A stretch of 64,000 nucleotides of DNA, from NCBI RefSeq assembly GCF_030931715.1, contig NZ_CP133261.1, positions 806,001 through 870,000 of the forward strand, read 5' to 3'. Of this stretch, positions 27,942 to 36,735 are shown piece by piece. How positions within the stretch are numbered: the first letter of the stretch is position 1; each line of letters opens with the position of its first letter. Source of the stretch: Tissierella sp. MB52-C2. GTDB taxonomy: Bacteria; Bacillota; Clostridia; Tissierellales; Tissierellaceae. Position numbers and translations under genes: made by a program. The notes under the pieces are model-generated. The model was not told the DNA's origin and did not search any database. It worked only from the letters and a program-made list of their open reading frames with translations.

Positions 27942-28689
27942 CTTTGTAGGTGCAGGACCAGGAAATGTGGATTTAATCACAGTAAAAGGAAGAAGACTTT
28001 TAGAAGAAGCAGATGTTATTATATATGCAGGTTCATTAGTATCTAAGGAACATTTGGAGTTTTGCAAGGAAGGGGCTAGACTATACGATTCAGCTTCAAT
28101 GACTTTAGAGGAAGTAATTGAAGTAATGGAAATATCCATGAGAGATAATCTAAAAGTAGTTAGATTACATACAGGAGATCCTACTATATATGGAGCCATA
28201 AGGGAGCAAATGGATTTATTGAACAGTAAGGGAATAGAGTATCAGGTAATCCCAGGAGTAAGTTCCTTTACTGCTGCCTGTGCTTCCATAAAGAGAGAAT
28301 TTACATTACCTGATGTAAGTCAAACTGTAATACTTACTCGTATAGAAGGACGTACTCCAGTACCAAAGGAAGAGGATTTAGAAAGTTTAGCAAAACATAG
28401 GGCTTCCATGGCAATATTTTTATCGGTACAGGAAATAGGCAGAGTAGTAGAAAAATTAGTAAAAGGATATGGCAGAGATGATATACCTGTAGCTGTAGTA
28501 TACAAAGCTACATGGGAAGACGAAGATATATTATTTGGTACTCTTGGAGATATAGAAGAAAAGGTAAAAGAGAAAAATATCAACAAAATGGCACAAATAT
28601 TAGTAGGCAATTTTATAGAAGGAGAATATGAAAGGTCGAAATTATATGACCCTAGTTTCACCCATAAATTTAGGAGTGCATCTCAATGA
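27934..28689 (+). CDS. cbiF: Cobalt-precorrin-4 C11-methyltransferase CbiF
   Basis: The 251-residue methylase shows SFVGAGPGNVDLITVKG, IYAGSLVSKEHL, LHTGDPTIYGAI, PGVSSFTAACASIKREFTL and SQTVILTRIEGRTPVP, all diagnostic of CbiF/CobM. It overlaps cbiT by eight bases and cbiG by four. Confidence 0.95.
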   Translation: MISFVGAGPGNVDLITVKGRRLLEEADVIIYAGSLVSKEHLEFCKEGARLYDSASMTLEEVIEVMEISMRDNLKVVRLHTGDPTIYGAIREQMDLLNSKGIEYQVIPGVSSFTAACASIKREFTLPDVSQTVILTRIEGRTPVPKEEDLESLAKHRASMAIFLSVQEIGRVVEKLVKGYGRDDIPVAVVYKATWEDEDILFGTLGDIEEKVKEKNINKMAQILVGNFIEGEYERSKLYDPSFTHKFRSASQ

Positions 28690-29708
28690 AAATAGCCTGT
28701 CTATCCTTTACCCATAAAGGTAAAGAAATAGGTGAAAAATTAAAGGCTCTTGGTAAAAAGGGAGAATATTCATTTCATCATTATTCAAATGATGAAATAG
28801 AAGGTGGAATAAAAAATCGATTGGATTATATTTGGAAAGAATATAATGGTCTAGTATTTATTTCATCTACTGGAATAGCCATACGAATGATAAATTCATA
28901 TATAAAAAATAAAACCATGGACCCAGCCATAGTAGTCGTAGATGATTGTGGCAGATTTTCCATATCTTTATTGTCAGGACACTTAGGTGGAGCAAATGAG
29001 CTTTCTAATTGGATTGGAAAAGAAATAGATGCTATTCCAGTTATAACTACTGCATCTGACAATAGAGGTATAGAAGCTATAGATATATTTGCTAAGCAAA
29101 ACAACTATTACATGGATAATATGAAATTGGTGACTAAAATAACTGGAATGATGGTAAATGGAAAGACATTGGGCTTTTATTCTGAAGACTATAAAACAAT
29201 TAATTATCCTAATATAGTAATAGTTAAAGATTTAAACAATATACCTTCTGAAATAGAAGGTTTAATTATAGTAAGTTCAGAAAATCTACAGATTGAAAAT
29301 ATAAATATTCCATATATATATCTAAGACCTAAAAATATAAACATTGGAATTGGATGCAGAAAAGGAGTGGAGGGAAAAAGAATTATTGAAGCTGTAGAAT
29401 CTGCTATGAAGGAATTAAATCTTTCTAAGAATAGCATAAGAGCAATTGGTACAGTAGAAGTAAAAAAAGATGAAGAAGGTATTATAGAAGCTGCAAGATA
29501 TTTTAATTGTCCAATTAAAATATTTACCATAGAAGAAATAAAGGAAGTAGAAGATAAATTTGAGAAGTCTCAGTTTGTGAAAGATACAATAGGAGTTTAT
29601 TCGGTATCAGAGCCTTCAGCATACTTACTTGGTGGAAAATTAATTAAAGAGAAATCAAAATATAATGGTATTACAATATCCATATCAAAGGAGACAAGAA
29701 ATGGCTAA
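28686..29708 (+). CDS. cbiG: Cobalt-precorrin-5A hydrolase CbiG
   Basis: CbiG opens the delta-lactone and releases acetaldehyde. The 340-residue protein has FISSTGIAIRMI, VVVDDCGRFSISLLSGHLGGAN in two adjoining blocks, ITTASDNRGIEAID, and the C-terminal domain motif IGIGCRKGVEG with SEPSAYLLGG. Overlaps cbiF and cbiH. Confidence 0.94.
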   Translation: MKIACLSFTHKGKEIGEKLKALGKKGEYSFHHYSNDEIEGGIKNRLDYIWKEYNGLVFISSTGIAIRMINSYIKNKTMDPAIVVVDDCGRFSISLLSGHLGGANELSNWIGKEIDAIPVITTASDNRGIEAIDIFAKQNNYYMDNMKLVTKITGMMVNGKTLGFYSEDYKTINYPNIVIVKDLNNIPSEIEGLIIVSSENLQIENINIPYIYLRPKNINIGIGCRKGVEGKRIIEAVESAMKELNLSKNSIRAIGTVEVKKDEEGIIEAARYFNCPIKIFTIEEIKEVEDKFEKSQFVKDTIGVYSVSEPSAYLLGGKLIKEKSKYNGITISISKETRNG

Positions 29709-30423
29709 ATTATATGTAGTAGGCATAGGACCAGGCAGTAGAGAACATATGACTTATAAAGCAGTAGAAGTAATTAAGAAAAGTGATGTAATAGTAGGAT
29801 ATACTCCTTATATAGAATATTTAGGAGATTTAGTAGAAGGAAAAGAACTTTTTTCTACAGGAATGAAAGGCGAAATAGAAAGATGTAAAGTAGCCATAGA
29901 AAAGGTTAAAGAAGGGAAAAATACAGTAATTGTAAGTACAGGTGATTCAGGTCTTTATGGAATGGCAGGACCAATTCTAGAATTGGCAGAAGATATAGAA
30001 GTAGAAATAATACCAGGAGTTACAGCAGCATTTTCCGCAGCAGCAGAACTAGGTTCTCCTATTATGCACGATTATGCTTCAATTAGTTTGTCTGACTTAC
30101 TTACTCCTTGGGAAGTAATAGAAAACAGACTAGAAAAAGCTGCTGAGGCTGATTTTGTAATTTCCATATATAATCCTAAATCAAAGGGAAGAAAGGAACA
30201 TCTAGAGAAGGCAGTAAATATAATTTTAAATTATAGAAAAATTGATACGCCAGTAGGTATAGTTAAAAATTCAGGCAGAAAAGGTACAGAAATCACAATT
30301 ACTACTTTAGGCAGTATAGATTATGATAGAGTAGATATGCTTTGTGTACTTATTATTGGAAACTCTAACTCTTATATAAAGGGTGATAAAATCATTACAC
30401 CAAGGGGATACAATATAAAATGA
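29701..30423 (+). CDS. cbiH: Cobalt-factor III C17-methyltransferase CbiH
   Basis: The 240-residue methylase has LYVVGIGPGSREHMTYKA, VSTGDSGLYGMAG, IIPGVTAAFSAAAELGSPIMHDYASISLSD (in two blocks) and IYNPKSKGR. It performs ring contraction with C17 methylation. ATG 29701 is chosen because AAGGAGACAAGA precedes it; an in-frame ATG at 29665 would lie well inside cbiG. Confidence 0.94.
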   Translation: MAKLYVVGIGPGSREHMTYKAVEVIKKSDVIVGYTPYIEYLGDLVEGKELFSTGMKGEIERCKVAIEKVKEGKNTVIVSTGDSGLYGMAGPILELAEDIEVEIIPGVTAAFSAAAELGSPIMHDYASISLSDLLTPWEVIENRLEKAAEADFVISIYNPKSKGRKEHLEKAVNIILNYRKIDTPVGIVKNSGRKGTEITITTLGSIDYDRVDMLCVLIIGNSNSYIKGDKIITPRGYNIK

Positions 30424-31169
30424 TTTGGATAATAGGTGGAACCAGTGAAGCGCGAGAAATAGTAGATAGGATAAAAGATATAGATGATTATATTGTTACT
30501 ATGGCAACAGATGGGGGAAAAGAATTTCTTCATAGTGATAAAATCCTAATAGGAAGAATGAATTATGAGGAAATGATAGAGTTTTGCAAAGAAAATAAAA
30601 TATCCCTAATAGTAGATTTAACCCATCCCTATGCCAAAATAGTATCAGAAAATGCAAAAAAAGTGGCAAAGACTTTGGAAATAGATTATATTAGATATAT
30701 AAGGGATAAAATGGACGTAGAAAATAATATTATCTACTTACAAAGCTATGAAGAATCCTATAACTATCTATCGGAGATTTCAGGAACAGTGTTTTTTACA
30801 ACAGGCTCTAAAAATATTGGAGATTTTGAAAAGATACGAGGAAATAATAGATTTATATATAGAATACTTCCTGCATTGGAAAGCATAGAGGAATGTAAGA
30901 AATATAATGTACAGATGAAAGACATAGTTGCAATACTAGGGCCATTCTCAAAGGAATATAATAAGGTTATGTTTAGGGAATATAGTCCTAAATATTGTGT
31001 TATGAAAGATAGTGGGCATAGAGGCGGTACGCTGGAAAAGATACAGGCCTGCCAGGAATTAGGTATAATACCAATATTAATAGGTAGAGAATATGAAACT
31101 GGAATTAGAGATTTAAATGTAATAGAGAAGATAATTAGAGAAAAAAATAATATGGAAGGAGATATATAG
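30420..31169 (+). CDS. cbiJ: Cobalt-precorrin-6A reductase CbiJ
   Basis: The 249-residue NADPH-dependent reductase has IWIIGGTSEAREIV, LIVDLTHPYAKIVSENA, YIRYIRDK, FFTTGSKNIGDF and MKDSGHRGGTLEKIQACQELG. It overlaps cbiH by four bases. Confidence 0.93.
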   Translation: MIWIIGGTSEAREIVDRIKDIDDYIVTMATDGGKEFLHSDKILIGRMNYEEMIEFCKENKISLIVDLTHPYAKIVSENAKKVAKTLEIDYIRYIRDKMDVENNIIYLQSYEESYNYLSEISGTVFFTTGSKNIGDFEKIRGNNRFIYRILPALESIEECKKYNVQMKDIVAILGPFSKEYNKVMFREYSPKYCVMKDSGHRGGTLEKIQACQELGIIPILIGREYETGIRDLNVIEKIIREKNNMEGDI

Positions 31170-31424
31170 ATGGAAAACTCCTATAGATTTTATAGAAATA
31201 TGGATTGTGACTATTTTCCATGTCATAAATTAGAAAATGCAGAAGAGTTTAATTGTATGTTTTGCTATTGCCCCCTATATTTATTAGAAGATTGCGGAGG
31301 GAATCATATGGACAATTATGGTGTTAAGGATTGTTCTAATTGTCTTGTACCTCATAGACCAAATGGTTATGATTATATAAATAAAAAGTTAATTGAACAA
31401 AATAATCTTAAAAGAAATAAATAA
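31170..31424 (+). CDS. Cysteine-rich small metal-binding domain protein
   Basis: The 84-residue protein has the Cys pattern CDYFPCH, CMFCYCPLYLLEDCGG and CSNCLVPH. This fits the Cys-rich small domain (zf-like, PF04071 type) often found next to or fused with cobalamin enzymes. It begins one base after cbiJ, so it is co-translated in the operon. A metal or Fe-S site is likely, but its role is unknown. Confidence 0.75.
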   Translation: MENSYRFYRNMDCDYFPCHKLENAEEFNCMFCYCPLYLLEDCGGNHMDNYGVKDCSNCLVPHRPNGYDYINKKLIEQNNLKRNK

Positions 31425-31441
31425 TATAAGGATGTGTACAT

Positions 31442-32515
31442 ATGAAACTACTTAAAGATACTCTAGAATTAATAACACCTACAAATGAGGAAGTGAAGAA
31501 TCTAGTAAGGAATCAATGGGATGGGCTGGTAAAGCCAATGGGAAGTCTAGGTACATTGGAAGAAGCAACTATAAAAATAGCAGGTATGACTGGAAAGGTA
31601 AACAACAAAATTGATAAAAAAGCAATTGTTGTAATGTGTAGTGATAATGGAGTAGCAGAAGAAGGAGTCAGCTCTGCTCCACAGATATTTACCAAGGTAC
31701 TAACTGAAAGTATGACAAAAGGAGTAACAGGAGTTGCTACTTTAGGTAAATATACAAATACAGATATAGTTACTGTAAATCTAGGAGTAATAGGGGAAAT
31801 AGATGACTCTAAAATAATAAATAGGAAAATTGCCAATGGAACAAAAAATTTTGTAAAAGAACCTGCAATGGCTTATGATGAAGCCGTTAAGTCTATAGAA
31901 ATAGGTATAGAAATAGGAGACAAGCTATATAACGCGGGATATGATATATTAGGTACTGGAGAAGTTGGTATAGGAAATACTACTACTGCAGCAGCAGTTT
32001 TATCAGCTTTAACAGGTCTGGATGTAGATATAACCTGTGGAAAAGGTGCAGGTTTAACTGATGAACAACATTCAAATAAAAAAGATGTAATAAGAAAAGG
32101 TATAGAAAAAAACAAACCCAATGGTGAAGACCCTATTGATGTAATATCAAAAGTAGGGGGGTTTGATATAGGAGGTATGTGTGGCTTATTTTTATCGGCT
32201 GCCAAAAACAAAAGACCTGTAGTCATAGATGGATTTATATCATCTACAGCGGCTCTTTGTGCTGTTAAATTAAATCCTTTAGTTAAAGAATATATAATTC
32301 CATCTCATTTATCTGGAGAACCTGGGGCAAAGTATGTAATGGATAAGCTAGGTCTAAAACCTATGTTAAATTTAGGTATGAGATTAGGTGAAGGTTCAGG
32401 ATGTCCACTGGCTTTTCAAATTATAGAGGCGGGAGTATATACATTGGAAAACATGGGAACTTTTGAATCTTTGTCATTAGACGGTGACGCATTAGTAGAT
32501 ATAAGAGAAGATTAA
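31442..32515 (+). CDS. cobT: Nicotinate-nucleotide-dimethylbenzimidazole phosphoribosyltransferase CobT
   Basis: CobT activates the lower-ligand base as an alpha-ribotide. The 357-residue protein has KPMGSLGTLEEA, CSDNGVAEEGVS, GEVGIGNTTTAAAV, GGFDIGGMCGLFL, ISSTAAL, SHLSGEPGAKY and MRLGEGSGCPLAF with the catalytic-Glu region. No benzimidazole synthesis genes are seen here, so the natural lower ligand is open. Confidence 0.95.
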   Translation: MKLLKDTLELITPTNEEVKNLVRNQWDGLVKPMGSLGTLEEATIKIAGMTGKVNNKIDKKAIVVMCSDNGVAEEGVSSAPQIFTKVLTESMTKGVTGVATLGKYTNTDIVTVNLGVIGEIDDSKIINRKIANGTKNFVKEPAMAYDEAVKSIEIGIEIGDKLYNAGYDILGTGEVGIGNTTTAAAVLSALTGLDVDITCGKGAGLTDEQHSNKKDVIRKGIEKNKPNGEDPIDVISKVGGFDIGGMCGLFLSAAKNKRPVVIDGFISSTAALCAVKLNPLVKEYIIPSHLSGEPGAKYVMDKLGLKPMLNLGMRLGEGSGCPLAFQIIEAGVYTLENMGTFESLSLDGDALVDIRED

Positions 32516-32528
32516 ATGGAGTGGTAAA

Positions 32529-33065
32529 ATGATTACATTAGTTACAGGTGGTGCAAGGTCAGGGAAAAGTAGATTTGCAGAAAGTATATATAAAGATACT
32601 TTAGATGTGGTGTATATAGCCACATCTAAGGTTACGGATGATGAAATGGCAGAACGAATAAATCTTCATAGGGAATCTAGACCAAGGGAATGGAGAACCT
32701 ATGAGGGAAATTATGGACTTCAAAATGCAATAGATGAAGAAAAAAATTACTTTTTAGATTGTATAACAGTACTTACTTCCAATATAATGTTTGATATATC
32801 TAAGGATATAGAGTATATAGACTATGATTTGCAAAATAAAATAGAAAATACTATAATAGAGGAATTAAAAGCCTTAATAGATAAAGTTAGAGAAAAAGAT
32901 TATAATCTAGTATTAGTAACAAATGAAGTAGGAGATTCCATAGTTCCAGAACACCATATATCTAGAGTATTTAGAGACATTCAAGGAAGGATAAACCAAA
33001 GGATAGCTTCAATTTCAGATCAGGTTTATTTGGTATGTTGTGGCATACCAGTGAAAATTAAATGA
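32529..33065 (+). CDS. cobU: Adenosylcobinamide kinase/guanylyltransferase CobU
   Basis: The 178-residue bifunctional enzyme has the P-loop VTGGARSGKSRFAE, YIATSKVTDDEMAERI, HRESRPREWRTYE and VTNEVGDSIVPEHHISRVFRDIQG. It phosphorylates adenosylcobinamide and attaches GMP. It overlaps cobS by four bases. Confidence 0.95.
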   Translation: MITLVTGGARSGKSRFAESIYKDTLDVVYIATSKVTDDEMAERINLHRESRPREWRTYEGNYGLQNAIDEEKNYFLDCITVLTSNIMFDISKDIEYIDYDLQNKIENTIIEELKALIDKVREKDYNLVLVTNEVGDSIVPEHHISRVFRDIQGRINQRIASISDQVYLVCCGIPVKIK

Positions 33066-33796
33066 TAAATGGACTTATACTTTCTCTACAGTTTTTTACA
33101 AGAATACCCATCAATATAAATGTAGATTTTAATGAAAAAAATATTAAATATAGTGTCTTTTTCTTACCCTTAGTGGGAGTAATAATAGGAGGATTTGGAG
33201 GTTTAGTTTATTACCTAATATCACCCTATAATATTCAATTAGCTTCTTTTTTAACACTATTAGCTACGATTATATTGACTGGAGGACTACATCTAGACGG
33301 ACTATCAGATACTTTTGATGGTTTTTTGTCCAATAGAGATAGGGAAAAAACTCTAGAGATTATGAAAGATAGTAGGATAGGGGCTTTTGGAGTAATAAGC
33401 TTAATTCTTTTAATTTTATTTAAGTTTATCTTGATTTCAAGTGTAAAAAATCTGCCTTTAGCCATAACCTTATCCTTTGCAAACAGTAGACTGGTACTCA
33501 GCTATATAATATCTTATAAAAAAAATGGAAGACCAGGAGGCTTGGGAGAATTATTTCATAAAAGTAATCCTAAGCACATGATGTTTATAAGTGGAATTAT
33601 ATATATAACTATATTAATCTTATTAGACATAAGATATATAATACCCCTTATAATTACATTTTTATTTGGAGAATATATGTCTTTTATATCTTATAAAAAA
33701 ATAGATGGATTAACAGGAGATGTATATGGTGCAATTATAGAGTTAGGAGAGGCTATTTCTCTACTTAGCTTTTGGAGTGTGATGATATGGATATAA
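33062..33796 (+). CDS. cobS: Adenosylcobinamide-GDP ribazoletransferase CobS
   Basis: The 244-residue membrane enzyme has LQFFTRIPI, LPLVGVIIGG, the metal-site motif GGLHLDGLSDTFDGFLS, and KDSRIGAFG. It joins the alpha-ribazole unit to adenosylcobinamide-GDP. Several hydrophobic helices agree. Confidence 0.94.
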   Translation: MINGLILSLQFFTRIPININVDFNEKNIKYSVFFLPLVGVIIGGFGGLVYYLISPYNIQLASFLTLLATIILTGGLHLDGLSDTFDGFLSNRDREKTLEIMKDSRIGAFGVISLILLILFKFILISSVKNLPLAITLSFANSRLVLSYIISYKKNGRPGGLGELFHKSNPKHMMFISGIIYITILILLDIRYIIPLIITFLFGEYMSFISYKKIDGLTGDVYGAIIELGEAISLLSFWSVMIWI

Positions 33797-34353
33797 TTAT
33801 GATAAGACATGGAGAAACAGAAGATAATATAAGAAAGATATTTAGTAGAGATAATACTAGACTTACAGATAATGGTATACAACAAATTAAAAAAACTAAG
33901 GAACTACTAAAGCATTTTAACTACAATAAAATATACTATAGTCCCTTAACAAGAACTGTGGAAACTTTAGAAAATCTAGAGCTAGAAGGGATAGAAGAAG
34001 AAAGAATTAGAGAAATCAACTTTGGGATATTCACTGGAAAAACCTTTGAGGAAATATCAGAAATTTATCCTATGGAAAGTAAGGCTTGGGTAGAAGATTC
34101 AATTAATTATGCAATTCCTCAAGGGGAAAGCTTAATAGATGTATATAGTAGACTAAGTGAATTTTTAGAAGAGATTTCCAAAGAAGAAGAGAATATTTTA
34201 TTGGTCTGCCATGATTGTATAATAAGACTTGCCTTATGTTGGATATTTGATAATCCCGATTATTTTTTTAGATTTAAAGTAGATAATGGAAGTATAAACA
34301 TAATATCAATAGAAGATGGATTTAAATATATAAAAAAATTAAATTATAACTAA
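33787..34353 (+). CDS. cobC: Alpha-ribazole phosphatase-like histidine phosphatase
   Basis: The 188-residue phosphoglycerate-mutase-family protein has the catalytic RHGETEDN, YYSPLTRTVETL, the acid EINFGIFTGKTFEEI and the second His in LLVCHDCIIRLAL. Its position as last gene of the cobalamin operon supports CobC, which removes phosphate from alpha-ribazole-phosphate. ATG 33787 after GGAG (33774-33777) is preferred to TTG 33772. It overlaps cobS by ten bases. Confidence 0.85.
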   Translation: MDIIMIRHGETEDNIRKIFSRDNTRLTDNGIQQIKKTKELLKHFNYNKIYYSPLTRTVETLENLELEGIEEERIREINFGIFTGKTFEEISEIYPMESKAWVEDSINYAIPQGESLIDVYSRLSEFLEEISKEEENILLVCHDCIIRLALCWIFDNPDYFFRFKVDNGSINIISIEDGFKYIKKLNYN

Positions 34354-34364
34354 AAATATAAGAG

Positions 34365-34402
34365 ACAGTTCTTCAATGTAGCATATGAAGGACTGTATTT
34401 TG
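34365..34402 (+). terminator. Probable terminator after the cobalamin operon
   Basis: An 11-bp stem with one G-U pair (34365-34375 with 34386-34396) and a 10-base loop is followed by ATTTTG. The short T run makes it a weak terminator. Confidence 0.55.
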
Positions 34403-34445
34403 TAAATAAGGAGAAATTATATTTTAATGGAAGGTGAACAAAATT

Positions 34446-35102
34446 ATGGCAAAAATTCTAATAGTTGAAGACGATAAATCCATAAATGATTTAATAGCAA
34501 TGAATCTTTCTGTTGTTGGATATGACTGTGAAAAGGTATTTGACGGCGATATGGCTGTAAAAATGATAAGGAATAATCAGTATGATTTAATACTATTGGA
34601 TATTATGTTGCCAGGAGTCAGTGGTATTGATTTATTAAGATCAAATATAGGTGAAAATACTAAAGTAATTTTAATTACTGCAAAAAGTGGATTAAAGGAT
34701 AAATTGGAGGCTTTTAATCTTGGAGCCTATGATTATATAGTAAAACCATTTGAAATGCTAGAGTTGATTGCTAGGGTAAAGGTTGCCTTAAAAGGCAGCC
34801 ATACACAAGAAAATATAAAAATAAAAGATGTGGAGATTAGATTAAAAGAACATAAAGTCTTAAAATCTGGTAGAGAAGTTGAATTGACCATTTTAGAATA
34901 TAATTTATTAGAAACACTTGTTATAAATAGGAATGTGGCTTTATCAAGGGAGAAACTATTAGAACTTGTTTGGGGCTATGATTTCACAGGTGATAGTAGA
35001 ACAGTAGATGTACATATTATGAAATTACGTAAAAAGTTAGATTTTGAGGATGTTATAAAAACGGTTTATAAAATGGGTTATAGGCTTGAGGTAAGCCAAT
35101 GA
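34446..35102 (+). CDS. OmpR/PhoB-family response regulator
   Basis: The 218-residue regulator has the acidic pair (EDD), phospho-acceptor Asp52 (LLDIMLPGVSG), Lys100 (YDYIVKPFE) and a winged helix with SRTVDVHIMKLRKKL. ATG 34446 after AAGGTGA is preferred to GTG 34434. ATGA overlap with the kinase gene. Confidence 0.92.
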   Translation: MAKILIVEDDKSINDLIAMNLSVVGYDCEKVFDGDMAVKMIRNNQYDLILLDIMLPGVSGIDLLRSNIGENTKVILITAKSGLKDKLEAFNLGAYDYIVKPFEMLELIARVKVALKGSHTQENIKIKDVEIRLKEHKVLKSGREVELTILEYNLLETLVINRNVALSREKLLELVWGYDFTGDSRTVDVHIMKLRKKLDFEDVIKTVYKMGYRLEVSQ

Positions 35103-36424
35103 AAATAAAATATAAGTTGATTTTAGTTACTATATTAATGTTTATTATTACAATAAATATTATAGCGGGTATATCCATAAGTCAGTATAACTCCTTATTT
35201 ATGGAAAGAGAATTGAATTCAGCAAAAAATGAAATGAATTTTATAATAAATAGCATTGAAAACTATGCAAAAGACTTGCAGGCAAGAGGCGGAACTTATA
35301 ATAAGGATAGCTTAATTTCAATTATTGAAATTTATAAAAAATATTATATAACTCAAAATATCACTTTGGACCATAGTGAAGAAAATATTGAAGATAGTAT
35401 ATATCTAGATACAGAAGAAGGAAATATTGTAATTCAAAATAAATTCAATGAACCATTTGAAAGTATTTCCCTTATATTTAAGAAGAGTTTTCAGGATATT
35501 TATAACCTACAGAAAAGATGGAATGATTCTTTTGTAAAAGTGTATTTACTTCTTTCTGGAATATTAATTTTAATATTGATGTTTATTATTGGAAGGATAT
35601 TTAAACCTTTAGATAATTTAATAGATAAGACAGAACAAATAATTCTTGAAAATTCGAAAGAGAAACTACTAGTAAATTCCGATGACGAAGTTGGAGAACT
35701 TAGTATGAAGTTTAATATTATGCTTGATTTATTAAATGTAAATATGGAACAGATTAAGGAAGGGGCAAAGGAGAAGCAATGGCTTCTAGATAATTTGACT
35801 CATGAAATGAGGACGCCACTTACAAGTATTCAAGGATTTAGTGAATATCTTATGAGAACAAATGCTACTGAAGAAGATAGACTTGTAGCATTAAACCATA
35901 TCAATGAGGAAACAAGCAGATTAAAACAACTTATTGATAAAATGTTTGATTTAATGACATTGAAAAAAGAAAGTTTAGATATAGTTCAATTGAATTCAAA
36001 TGAAATTGCTGATACTTTAAGAAAGATAGAATTTCAAAAATTAAAGATGAAAAACATAAAGTTTAAGGTAAACATTAAAACAGACCATTTTTTTGCAGAC
36101 CAGGATTTAATATTAATTGTTTTAACCAATCTAATAGATAATGCCGTTAATGTGTCAAAGGATAATTCTGAAATTGAAATGGCTATCTATAGGGAAGAAA
36201 ACAAGGCGGTTATAAGAATATCAGATAAAGGGGAAGGAATCGCTGAAAATGATATTCCTTATATATTTGATCCATTTTTTAAATCCGATAAAAATAGACC
36301 AGCAAGTTATAAAGGTGCCGGTTTAGGATTGAGTCTATGTAAAAAGATTATAGATTTACATAATGGACATATAGAAGTTAAAAGTCAAAAGAATATTGGA
36401 ACAGAGTTTTATATTTGGATTTAA
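35099..36424 (+). CDS. Sensor histidine kinase
   Basis: The 441-residue kinase has TM1 (~6-27), an extracytoplasmic sensor (~30-145), TM2 (~147-165), HAMP, HisKA with His235 (NLTHEMRTPLTS), N box (LIDNAVNVS), DKGEGIAENDIPYIFDPF and GAGLGLSLC. It is coupled to the preceding regulator. A secreted protein gene lies just downstream, beyond the inverted repeat, and may be a target. No ligand domain recognised. Confidence 0.92.
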   Translation: MKIKYKLILVTILMFIITINIIAGISISQYNSLFMERELNSAKNEMNFIINSIENYAKDLQARGGTYNKDSLISIIEIYKKYYITQNITLDHSEENIEDSIYLDTEEGNIVIQNKFNEPFESISLIFKKSFQDIYNLQKRWNDSFVKVYLLLSGILILILMFIIGRIFKPLDNLIDKTEQIILENSKEKLLVNSDDEVGELSMKFNIMLDLLNVNMEQIKEGAKEKQWLLDNLTHEMRTPLTSIQGFSEYLMRTNATEEDRLVALNHINEETSRLKQLIDKMFDLMTLKKESLDIVQLNSNEIADTLRKIEFQKLKMKNIKFKVNIKTDHFFADQDLILIVLTNLIDNAVNVSKDNSEIEMAIYREENKAVIRISDKGEGIAENDIPYIFDPFFKSDKNRPASYKGAGLGLSLCKKIIDLHNGHIEVKSQKNIGTEFYIWI

Positions 36425-36426
36425 TT

Positions 36427-36646
36427 ATAGATAACCAACATAGACCATAATAAAAATACCGTTCCTGCTGTTTCGAACATGGGTAACTCCTACAATTCAT
36501 TCAACTACAAAATCCTAAAATTTATAACTCGATACGCTCAAACATATAAATTTCTTTACGGATTTTATAGCTTCATTCATTGGGAGTTATTCCATATTCT
36601 CCAAATGCAGTCACTTAGTATTTTTATTATGATGTTGATTATTTAT
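36427..36646. repeat. Long inverted-repeat element, copy 2 (inverted relative to copy 1)
   Basis: This 220-bp element shares its ends (ATAGATAACCAACAT ... GATGTTGATTATTTAT) and internal hairpin arms with the 8848-9072 element, but its centre reads ACGCTCAAACATATAAATTT, the reverse complement of copy 1. It starts 3 bases after the kinase stop. It has no coding capacity. Confidence 0.8.
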
Positions 36647-36735
36647 GGTTGAAATTTTACAACTTAATCATAACTTTATAACATCTTGATAAAAAATCAA
36701 TGTTAATATTGAGAAAAAGAAAGAGGTGTAAAATT

